Source: Campylorhamphus procurvoides (taxonomy: Eukaryota; Chordata; Aves; Passeriformes; Dendrocolaptidae). From it: DNA of 64,000 nucleotides. This document shows positions 40,341 to 50,745 of this stretch, in pieces. The DNA is taken from positions 4,237 through 68,236 of the forward strand of contig WBMV01006502.1 in NCBI GenBank assembly GCA_013396655.1. Direction: 5' to 3'. The stretch's first letter is position 1. Every line of letters starts with the position of its first letter. The notes under the pieces are model-generated. The model did no database searches. It was not told the DNA's origin and saw only the letters and a program-made list of their open reading frames with translations. Made by a program: the position numbers and the translations under genes.

Positions 40341-40439
40341 ACCTTCTACTCCAAGTTTGAAGTATAACTTTTCCACATTTCCTTAGTGTATCACAGTGGA
40401 AACATTGAAAAATTGCACTTCAAAGTTGGAGTAGAAGGT
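40341..40439. repeat. Long imperfect inverted repeat (hairpin, 99 nt)
   Basis: The left arm starts ACCTTCTACTCCAAGTTTGAAG. The right arm is its near reverse complement and ends CTTCAAAGTTGGAGTAGAAGGT. The outer 23 positions pair with one mismatch, and pairing continues with several mismatches to about position 42 of each arm, leaving a loop of roughly 15 nt. A partial third copy of the core (CTCCAACTTTGAGAG) lies 50 bp to the left at 40288. It could be a decayed MITE or a hairpin RNA source. No TA or TTAA duplication is evident. Confidence 0.85.
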
Positions 40440-42781
40440 AAAAATAAAATAATAAATAATAAAAAATATATAGTGATTTGTAGGGAAATTTTCTGTAACA
40501 TGACTCTTAGTTTTGCTTGGTATAGATTGATCTTTCTTTTTCTCCAAACACCTAAAATAAAATAAAAACTACAGGCTAAGTATTTCAGAGGGGTTATTCT
40601 GCCTTTTCTGTTTCTAGTAGTTCCTCATACATGCCACTGTATTGTATTAGACTAAGTACATTAAAGCTGTTCCATTCACTCCCCCATGTACTTCCAGAGT
40701 GTCTCTGTAAAACAAAAATTTCTTCATGATTCAGTTAAAAACCCCAAATACCTGATAAGCAAAAGATACAAAGTTCAATAAAAATGTTTCACGTCATAAA
40801 AACTAGTGAAACACAAGTGGCCTGGTAATTCTGGGATTTAAAGCCACACAATGTGGGTAATCTCAGAACATCTATTATGCAGAACAGGGCTAAGCTAGAC
40901 TTATGGAAAAAACTGAGAACAAGGCAAAAGAAGAGGTGTCATACTTGCAGAAATACTTCTGGGCTTATTTTCTTTTAATAAGATCTGTTAGAAACGAACC
41001 CACATAAAGCACACATCAAATGAGCAGATTTCAGTTATCTATCAACAGATGTCTGCAAGACAAACGGCAGCACAACTCCCTGGAATGTTTCTGGGTGTCT
41101 GCAACTCGTGGTGGAGCAATACTGAGGCCCAAATAAATGCAGTAGGCTGAATGCTCTCCTTGTCACTGCGAGCCTGAGAGCATTTACAGCTTTAATCCAT
41201 TACTCAAACACAGCAAGAAGTGTCTTCACATCAGTATTGACACATCTGTTCCTAAAGACAGATGCAAAACCACTGTTTTCCCATGCTGTCTCAAAAACTG
41301 CCCGTGACATAAGCATGTCTTTTAAAATTGTTTGTACTGTATGGATTGACTTCAGGTATAGAATCTGCTATACTGAGCATAGCCCAAAACATAATAGCAG
41401 CTCCTGACTTGCAGTCAAATGATTAAGAGGTAGAGAAAGGGGTCAGTATTTCCCTTTGCAAATTGAAAGCCAAAGTTTAAGGAGCAAACGAATTTTCCAA
41501 GGCTGTTTTTCAAAGAACATGCAGGATTCCAGGCAGTCTTCAATATCAAGATTTCCTTTCCTCTCTAAGAAATTACCAACTAAATGCATTTCCATTTCTG
41601 TTAACCTGATCCATGACCACAAATTCCTTAACTATGGGAAGTATCTCCTATTGATTTGCCATAAATTAGCAGGTTATTAAAATCAAATTCTACATAAGTA
41701 GATTTCAAAATTGTTTGAAAATTCTGAACTTACACACTTCTTTGAGAACAATGCTTTGGGCTGAAATATAGTAGATATACTATAAAAAGGGATTTGCATT
41801 TGCTTTTTCCTTTCATTGGAGCACAGGATGGCATGCTTGGCACAGTCACCACCAAAGGGAAGACTGAGCTTCCCACTGGACTGACATGTGGTGGTGCTGG
41901 GATGGGATTTTCCATGCAGTTTGGGAAACAGGCATGACACACATAGTGCATGAATATGTGACAAGAAACTTTCTAAAAGAGAGAGGACCTGAGTAACTGT
42001 CGAGGGCTTTCAGTTTTATCTTTTCTGCATTACACAGGTTTCCTAAGTACCATTTTCCATAATAGTTTCAAAATCACCCTTTAAAATGCAATATATTATG
42101 CTTAGATAAATTACTCGAGAAAATTAAGTGATCCTAAAAGCTTGTGCTAATACAATTCTAATTTTTATATGAGTCAATGTGGCCTCCCAAGAAGGCAGGA
42201 AAATTGAAAATAAAAATTGTGGAAGGTTTGCATAGTGTGTATCTTCTGTGAGGCTTGTTCTCCTAACAAACACCTCGTTCCTTTGGTGCTCTAACTTGAT
42301 GAATCACCTTTGCCTTCAGTTTATGTTTTGTTTCATGTATTTTAATGCTACAAGCACAACTCCATGTGGAACTATACTTAACCCCCCTGTAGAAAAATCA
42401 AGATATCCTATGGTATAATGCAAGGAAGAATAAAGCAATCTCTTAATAAATATTTATACTTAGTACATATTACACTCTAATACATTTGAAACTACTTTAT
42501 ACCATCAAAAACTGATGTGTTATGTTTCTAATTATTTTCTTGTAGCAAAATATTAGAAGTGATGAACACACGAAGTCTCATCTATAAGCCCAGGTAGCAA
42601 AGCTGAGTTGTAACACATTCTTTTTGCAAACTGCTGTCAGGACCTGAGGCAAATCTTCATGAATTCTGACCATAGAATTAACAGTGTATGTTTATGTCTA
42701 AGTAACACTAAAGACAAGCAAAAAATCATGGCATGGTGCAGAATATCAACTAAAACTTCATAAATTGTCATGTGCAATCAA

Positions 42782-42945
42782 AGAAAAAAAACAAACAAGA
42801 AAAACCCAAAAATAAGAATTCAAAAGCCAGGGAGATCCCACGGGAAAAAGAATTTTGAAACAGATAATAACAAAAAGAAATCTAAATTTTAAAAACAAAC
42901 AAACAAAAACACACCCAAAAAACCCCAAACCAACAAAAACATTTT
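42782..42945. repeat. A/C-rich low-complexity tracts
   Basis: Two A-rich stretches interrupted by C or CC (42782-42815 and 42890-42945), with the A-rich strand on plus. Confidence 0.75.
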
Positions 42946-43767
42946 TGGCAAAATATTTTGTATGTTTTCTAAAAATGAAAAAAATATTTTTAATTTTCCT
43001 TTGAAAAGCATCATTTCACTATTTCTTACAGTTCAGAGTTCACTGATAGTTCATTAGAGTCAACAGGTTCAGTCCTTGGATCACCATTTGTAGCTCTTGC
43101 AGGCAGTGAAAGCTGGAGAAAGCTGACCAGAATAATGAACTTTTCAGGAGGATTTTATTCTTATTTTAGAGTTGAAGCAGTGGGATATAAACTCTTAATT
43201 TTACCAGAAACCATTTTACAAACTTATTGCTGTTACTGATTACTATCTAAATCACATACTTTGTGAAGGACTGTGTAAAACAACAAAAAGGTGTCCATGA
43301 TGGCAATAAAGGTGATCAGCCTGGTATCTTTCTAGAAATTTTAATTGATAAATATGGTTGGGTTAAGTAGGACAGAACCAAGCCAGAATACAGGTGGAGA
43401 AGCCTTCATTTTCTGAGCTGCCTCTTCCAACATGTATCAGCTGATGTAATAAATAATTTCATCTCTCTGCATAAATCTCAGCTCTCATGAAATTAAAAAA
43501 ATCAGAAAAGTGACAGGTAGAATTCTGATCCTACCCAAGTAAAAATAAAGATGAATTTACTGTTAGCATTATTAACATTTTTACTGCTAGAAAAATTCTA
43601 AACAAATTGATTGGAGTTTTCATCTTTAAGAAAAATAGAATAAACAAGTGAGGGTCACTTGTCATTTTTGTTTAATATGATGGTATTATCTGAAAAGATC
43701 CATCTGAGTTGTGACTTGACATGAATCCCAAACAGCAACAACTTCTCTTGGAATATTCCAACTGAAG

Positions 43768-43835
43768 TTCCCCAAAAAAAACAAAACAAAAAACCAAACC
43801 ACACCCCCAAAAACCCCCAACAAATAACAAAACAG
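43768..43835. repeat. A/C-rich low-complexity tract
   Basis: A-runs alternate with CC to CCCCC blocks. There is no fixed period and the A-rich strand is plus. Confidence 0.8.
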
Positions 43836-45822
43836 TCAAACAACACGACCCAACCTGTTGATTTTGTACAACATGTAGAAGTGCTGTTCACCTTAAACAG
43901 ACCTTCTGTATATTGCAGACAGATGTGTGGGTACCAGATTCTCAGAAGCATCTCTTCCCTCTGCAGACTGCATGTTGCCTGTGTGAGTCTAAATCCTAAC
44001 ACGGATTTACTTAAAGCTGCTCATACTACTCATATGCACACACAATTTTTTCAGAATTCTTTCATTTTCCTGCTTTGAGTTTAACACTTAGAACTACTGC
44101 AGTATCTCCCACTTGCAGACTGTTTATGGAAATCTTATCTACTTGGCCAAAAAAATAAATCCAACTAGGCCTAATTACCACAGGAGCAGTCATAGGTTTA
44201 GACTGGCTTTCTGTACCCAAACACCAAAGGATAGAGGCAAGGAAGTAATTTTTTCTATTTTGACCCCCCTTCAAAGCTGCTTACTGTGGGAAAGTACCTG
44301 CATGGATGCACTCCTGAATTAGAAATGAATGGGCCTTTCAGATGGTGACAAAATGTGGGGATGCTCTGCCGTACTATACCAGGAAATAGAAGTTATCGAT
44401 AAAGAGGCATTTTAAAATAGTGTGCAAACATTCTGTCAAGTCAATATTAAATGTAAATATTTTCAATCCAGCTTCCTAGAACTGCAGCTTGTGCAATCAC
44501 ATGGTGTGTGCATTGGAGTGCCTCCTTCCCCCTCTTAGTTTCTGGGACTGTTGGCCAATTTCAGCCCAACTTGACAGTTACATGGAAACATGTCCTTAGG
44601 CTGAAGTATGACTATTATAGAGCAGGTGACATGGTCTGCAACCACAAACATTTTCAAACCAGAGCCACCCCACCCCTTAAACCAGCAAACACAATTCCAC
44701 ATGTCCATGGGACACCAGACTTAAGACAGGGAAACGCCGTCAGCTGTTCACATGGCCCTCATGCCCTCTGACTTCACATCCAGTTGCTTATATTAAGCCA
44801 GATAGCAAATGGGACTATTTGTATCAACAATGCCTCTAATTATCTCCAGGATCTTCTGCTAGTGGATCATTAGCTAGATGGTACATTTTCCTCATTTATT
44901 TAACCATTCCATAGTTGCAGGATTGCCACCACAGTGCCAAATACATCTAGATGCATCTAGACAAATTAGCACCCAGTCTGAGAGATCTGGCATACTGATG
45001 TTGGAATCTGGTGTTCACACAGAACACTTTCCCCAGCAAAATTCAAACAGAAGTACACAATTTATTGTGGGAAATTTTCTGCACTTTGCCAGAGCTAGGG
45101 ATGCTTTTCCACCCACTCTGACACAATATCACTGAAGAACATCAGTGCTCAGAAAGGGATTTACAAAAATAGTAGGTGTTTTCATTTCCTTTCATAATTT
45201 CAAAAGATGCCTAAATGGATTTCAGTAAGTTTGAAAGAGAAAGGAAAATTGATTTTTACTTCTGTTCTACTGAATTTCTGCAGAGGTCAGCATAAGAAAT
45301 ACTGTATAATCAAGATATACAAAGAGGAAAGGGAATACATTCCCTGGTTTGCCTGAGGATTCAAAACTTGGGTAAAATTTAAGTGAGATCTGGCTGCTTA
45401 ACAAGCATTTGTCAGCACTGCCATATCCTTACTAAGCTTTCATGAACAAGTGAGATACACATGTATCTTTCCTTCTCAAGTATTTGCATACTACCTGATG
45501 GCTTGCCTATGGCTATTTGCATCCAGAAGTCTTAAATAATTGGCATTAATTAGATCTATTATACCAGGAATAATCAATGTTCTCTTGATAAAAACTAGAT
45601 TGTACAATTCTATTTTCTCAGTTTTATTTCTTCAGTTTCACTCCATTCATATTAGTGAGATCAGTATCCTAGGCAAGCTTTCTTCTCCCAATCTAAATTT
45701 TTCTATCAGAGAGAGAAAGGGCATCTGGGGTTTTTTTATACAATTATTTAAATTGTATAATGCAGGTCATACTCAGGACAAGTTATGACACATGTTTTGG
45801 TAACAAAGCAAAACCACATGTA

Positions 45823-46283
45823 GTTGGTTGTGACAGCTGTGTGGATTGCTCCCCCTTTCCCATTCCCTCCCGGCCACGTGGTCCCTGAGATGTGCCAGCA
45901 AAGAGACACACACAGAGACCAAAGAGACACACAAAGAGACCACAGGAGGGGGAAGCAGAGAGAGTTTATTCACATCGTCAGGGGTATTTAAAGGGCTTTA
46001 GGGGATGTTGGTCACAACCAATAGAAATCGAGGGTTAACAACTAATGGAGAAAGGGTTAACAAAGGACCAATAAGGGGGGGGTTTCCCATAGCCTGGCCA
46101 AGGCAAATTCTTGCATCCTAATTAGGAAGATAAGGGTTTTCTGAAGGGGTCTTGGGAAGAAGAAAGGCAACTCAAGGAAAAAAAAGGCAAAGGGTCCATT
46201 CCACAACACAGCAAAAGCCTCAGCCTTCAAGGCACCCTTACTGGTCTCTTCACTTTCCTCACAGGCCCACCCCTACAGTTGGT
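45823..46283 (-). mobile_element. Solo LTR (449 bp, ERVK-like) with 6-bp target duplication
   Basis: The element at 45829-46277 has TG…CA ends and is flanked by GTTGGT at 45823-45828 and 46278-46283. On the minus strand a TTTAAATA box (plus 45985-45992) lies just upstream of AATAAA (plus 45965-45970), giving the orientation and the compact promoter/poly(A) layout of ERVK/alpha-like LTRs. A 6-bp duplication fits that class. No internal viral genes adjoin it. Confidence 0.92.
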
Positions 46284-46950
46284 TACAAGAGCCCATAGTG
46301 TAAATAAAGGCATATAGGAAAAAAGCCTTAATAGCTAATATATTTTTAAGCAAAACCAGTTTTGAACAGTTGTTGCTTTTTTTAAAGGGAAAATGTATTC
46401 TTTCTTCTTAACTGTTTCCTGATACCACTGTGACATTCAGCATGTAGTAAGACACAACAACAGTCAGCAACAGATTCAGTTCTTATTAAATAAGACATTG
46501 TGGAAACACCACTGCTCATTTAACATCTGAGCTGTTTCACACAAGAATCATCAAGTGCAATCTTGGAATTTGGTCTGGATCTTCAGTTCCAAAACAGAAA
46601 TAGTGTTTAACTGTCTTGGCTGAGTGCAGTTCTAATGATTGGCCCTGCAGAATAGATGGTTAGAGAGGGGAAGGAATCAAACTGTGAGTTCACTCAGTTC
46701 CCCTTTAAACAAGCTTATATTTAAACTCTCACTATTCAATTCCTTAGACACAAAAAAAAAATCATAGCAAGATCAGAAAGTATTTATAAGATTAAAGATC
46801 CATAATAAGAATCAATTCACAGACCAAGGGCTGTCAGAGCTCTGTGAATTCCTGACAAGATATATTCAGGTATATCCAGATCCAATGCATTCCATCAAAA
46901 ACAAACCTGGTATGTCAAAGAAAAGAAAAGAGCACATGTAGTGCTAAGAT

Positions 46951-47262
46951 ACCCTGCAACGGAGGCGGGCTTATGGAGCATGCAGACGATCCAATATGGA
47001 TTAACTACAAAGCTCAAAGCTCACTTTATTAATGGAGTTTATACAATTATAGTATTCTCTAAGTGTACGTGCATTAACATCACTGGTGCTCACATACATA
47101 AACAATCACTCATTGGCTATAGGCTACAAGCTACTGTCTCTGTACTTGTCTTCTGAGTTCCCACAGCTTCTGCAGGTGCTTATCTTCACAAGCACAGAGC
47201 AGACTGGCCAAGGTCACTCGTGCTTGTGAAGAAATAACAGGCCTGCCCAATCCCTACAACCC
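46951..47262 (-). mobile_element. Short solo LTR (about 304 bp)
   Basis: The likely extent is 46955-47258, from TGCAACGGAGGC to CAATCCCTACA, with ACCC on both sides. The identity extends by TG because the left LTR end also begins TG, so ACCCTG appears at both ends and a 6-bp duplication cannot be fully excluded. Minus-strand AATAAA (plus 47025-47030) and a TATAAAC-like box (plus 47037-47044) support orientation and identity. A 12-bp inverted repeat CTTCACAAGCAC/GTGCTTGTGAAG lies in the upstream (U3) part. Confidence 0.75.
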
Positions 47263-49394
47263 TGCACACAGACCACAGCCAGTGTTGCCTGGAGGTGCTG
47301 GGCTGGTTGTGTTCACACTGTTCTGTCAGTGTGGGGGAATGATTTTCACCATCTAATAACCCCTAAGCTGCTAAGCTCCCCAGTATTGCTATGTACAGAG
47401 TCAGGTGTCCCACGGGGCAGGGGAAGCATTCATCTGCAGAGTAGTTGGGCTGTAAACCAAGGATTTGCACTGGAAGTTCAGGGTTGAGGTGGGTACAGTT
47501 ACAGCGCCTCCCCATGAGGAGAAACAAATGGAGATGAATCACAGGATAGGAGAGTGTGAGTGGGGAGATGAACAGAGAAACAGATAAAAATACACTTAAC
47601 AACCGTGTTCCTTTTATTTCAGAGAAATTACTGTCTTTAATGAACATGGGGTTTGGTTTGAGAAAAAATGGTATTTAATCCAAATCAATATACTTTTGTA
47701 TTAGTTTGGGGGGTTTTCCAGCAACAACTTCTGAATCTTACATATATCTATCTATTTTAACTATTCATTTAGTTAAAAAATATTCAAAAAGTCTAAGTTA
47801 CATTCCTTCTAGACTTTGCTAATGGAAATTTTATATCTTCAAAGAGATTTATAGTATACATCTGGAGGTTTCTGTTATTAACACAAATTAGAGAATGTAT
47901 AAATGTTTTACTGAAGATAAATATGCATGAAGAGAAAAATCAATTCAGTTTATCTTTTTCAATGGAAAAGATTCAACATCAGCTATGTGTAAAAGAAGAA
48001 AAAACAAAGCAATATAAGCAAAACATAGAAACTGCTGATTCCAGTTTAGACTTAAAAACAAAAGAATTCCCCCTGCAACAAAACCAGATCCTCTGAAACA
48101 GCAAACTCAAATCTTATATTTCAAGTATATGTATCCTGTTAAAAGACCTGTTGGAACAAAGCAAATAATAGAAAATTGCTAGGTCAAGGTAACTCCACAG
48201 CCCAAGAACATGCTGTTCTCAGAGAGATGGGAGCAGCAGATGCTCATCAATTAGATGATGCTGTGTCCAAAGCGTCATTGGAGGCAGGACACACTGCACC
48301 CACCTTAGGGTTGCTCCTTTCTACTCACCTGTTCTGTACTCTCTTTTCTCCTGGATGAAGAAAAATTGATATATTTCATCTTAACAAAAAACATTCTCCA
48401 TAATTCTTCTCTACAGTCACTTTGGAATTTTTTAAAGCTTTGGGTTTATTTAAAACAACCACTACATAAGGAAGGTGCTAGAGACTACATCTGTGACAAA
48501 CAGAGACACAAATTTTTCACTTCATGCTGCTGTTTTCCCTCAAAGCAGTCACCAAAAGGGTCTTTTTTTTCAAGTTATCTATTGAAAAGAACAAACTGCA
48601 TTTACCTAACAGTATTGTGTAGCCATTAACGGGAAATAGCCAAACTTATAACTAGTTTATCTTCTAGATTAGACCATCCCTTTTGACCACTGATAAAACA
48701 GGAGGAGGCCCCATGTCTTCATGGAATGTTGGAATCAAATTCTATAATTAGATTTCTGGTATTCAAAGAAAGGAACAGAATCTGACTTTTAAGACAAGTG
48801 AAAGATGAGTGACTGTACAACAGCAGCAATGCCAAGGATCTGGGCTTCTTAAACAGCCAAGGTATACATTGTCTGGTGGAGGACTGGCTGGTAGGACGAA
48901 AGGGATGCTCACTTGAACACGTGGGAAAAGCAGGTTACCTAGAAGTTTTGGTACATCTTATAATTAAAAGCACTCCTTTTTCCAATATAATGCACCAACT
49001 CATTACTTTATACTTACTGCCTATTTTCAAAGGTATCTTATTCCCATGAAGACAGTGCTTTTATCTGTAAGCTTTTCTTAATACATATGAGTACTGAATG
49101 TTTTTTTAAATTATTTTATTTTTTTGTAATAGTGTAGAGACTAGATAGAACACAGCTCTACAGAAAAAGCTGAGAAACCTCACGGAAGAAATCCTCAGTC
49201 TATAAGGCTCCAGTGGCACTGTTTTGCCAGCAGTCACATTCTGATTGATATAATATTGCTAGTTGCCTTCCTACACTGTATGCCACTTGAAGAGACAGTG
49301 ATTTGCAAGAACAAAGCCTAGTGAAAACAATATTTAGAAACCTTTCAGTTATAGAGATTGTGCATTACAAATGCCACCTATTTATAAGTCCGGC
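47263..49394. other. Non-coding flank, no feature seen
   Basis: No gene or repeat recognised. Confidence 0.5.
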
Positions 49395-50105
49395 TTCTGC
49401 TGCTACATCTGCTGTATCAGTCCAGGCTGAGGGATGACCAGCTTGAGAGCCACCCTGGGAGAAGGACTTGGGGGCCTGGTGGGTGAGAGACTGGACATAC
49501 CCCAGCCCAGAAACTCCCCCAAGTGCTGGGCTGATCCCCGAGTGGGCATACAGTGGAGTGGGGTAGGATTCTGTCCTTCTGTCCTGCTCCGGTGAGACAT
49601 CACCTGCAAAGCTGCCTCCAGCCCTGGGGGCCCAGTCCAGGAAGGACACTGACCTACTGGAGCGAGTCCAGAGGAAGTACCAAGATGATCAGAGGGATGG
49701 AATGGCTCTGCTGTGAGAAAAGGCTGGGAGAGTTGGGATTGTTCAGCCTGGAGAAGAGAAGGTTCTAGGGTGACATAATTGTGCCTTTCAGTACCTGAAG
49801 AAGCCTACAAGAAAGATGGAGAGAGACTATTTACAGAGGCCTGGAGTGACAGGACAAGGGAGAGTGGCTTCAAACTGCCAAAGAGTGGGTTTAGATTGAA
49901 TATTAGGAAAAAAATTCTAACGGTGAGGGTGGTGAGGCCTTGGCACAGGTTGCCCAAGGAAGCTGTGGCTGGGCCATCCCTGGAAGTGTTCAAGGCCAGG
50001 TGGGATGGGGCTTGGAGTACGTTGGGATAGTGGCCCTTGGCAGTGAGTGGAACAAGATGAGCTTTAAGTTTCCTTCTAACCCAAACCATGTTGTGATTCT
50101 ATGAT
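49395..50105 (+). mobile_element. CR1 LINE, about 710-bp 3' part
   Basis: This is CR1 ORF2 C-terminal-derived sequence: GAGAAGGACTTGGGGGCCTGGTGG, GGAGCGAGTCCAGAGGAAG, GAAAAGGCTGGGAGAGTTGGGATTGTTCAGCCTGGAGAAGAG, then the CR1 3' UTR to GTTGTGATTCTATGAT. The frame is broken and the copy is 5'-truncated. It abuts a second CR1. Confidence 0.93.
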
Positions 50106-50566
50106 ATGTCAAATCCAAAGGAGGCAATGAAGATGGGGAAGGGCCTGGAGGGGAAGCATGTGAGGAGCATCTGGAGGCACTTGGTATGTTCAGCTGGAGA
50201 TGAGCGGACTGAGGAGAGATCTCATTGCAGGTACAACTTCCTCAGGAGGGACAGAGGAGGGGCAGGCACTGATCTCTGCTCTGTGGGGACCAGGGACAGC
50301 ACCCAAGGAATGGCCTGGAGTTGTGCCAGGGCAGAGTTAGGCTGGATCTCAGCAAAAGGTTCTTCTCCCAAAGGGTGGTTGGGCACTGAACAGGCTCCCC
50401 AGGGCAGTGGGCACAGCACCGATGCTGCCAGAGCTCCAGGAGTGTTTGGATGATGCTCTGGGGCACAGGGGGTGAACTCTTGGGCATGGGCCTGTGAAGG
50501 GCTGAGGGTTGGAATTGATTATCCTTGTGGGTCCCTTTCATCTTGGTCTATTCTATGATTCTATGA
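50106..50566 (+). mobile_element. CR1 LINE, second copy directly downstream
   Basis: The copy begins near AGGAGGCAATGAAGATGGGG, a CR1 ORF2-derived block equivalent to the middle of the previous copy, and runs to a full TCTATTCTATGATTCTATGA terminus. Its sequence differs clearly from its neighbour, for example GGGCACTGAACAGGCTCCCC against GGCACAGGTTGCCC. The two are therefore separate insertions of different subfamilies, not a duplication. Confidence 0.9.
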
Positions 50567-50621
50567 AATCCAGCAGGGATTGCAAAATTAGAGGCTATTG
50601 ATGCAAATCTGTCTCTTAGTT

Positions 50622-50745
50622 AAAAAAAACCCCAAAACAACAAAACAAAACACAAAACCCCAAAGCAACAACAAAAAAACCTCCAAAAAACCAGCCAACC
50701 AATGAAAAAAAACACCAAAAAAACAAAAACAAAGACCCAAACAAC
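50622..50745. repeat. A/C-rich low-complexity tract (about 120 bp)
   Basis: Long A-runs are broken by C and CC, with the A-rich strand on plus. It begins about 55 bp after the CR1 tail. Confidence 0.85.

Larger units (their letters stand above)
40440..45822. other. Non-coding flank, no gene seen
   Basis: AT-rich sequence with A/C-rich low-complexity tracts (listed separately) and no recognised gene or retroelement. Confidence 0.5.

Noticed and set aside
45896..45960. Separate microsatellite
   Set aside because: The AGAGACACA repeat is internal to the ERVK-like LTR and not independent.
50106..50453. 115-codon plus-strand ORF
   Set aside because: It lies wholly within a CR1 fragment.
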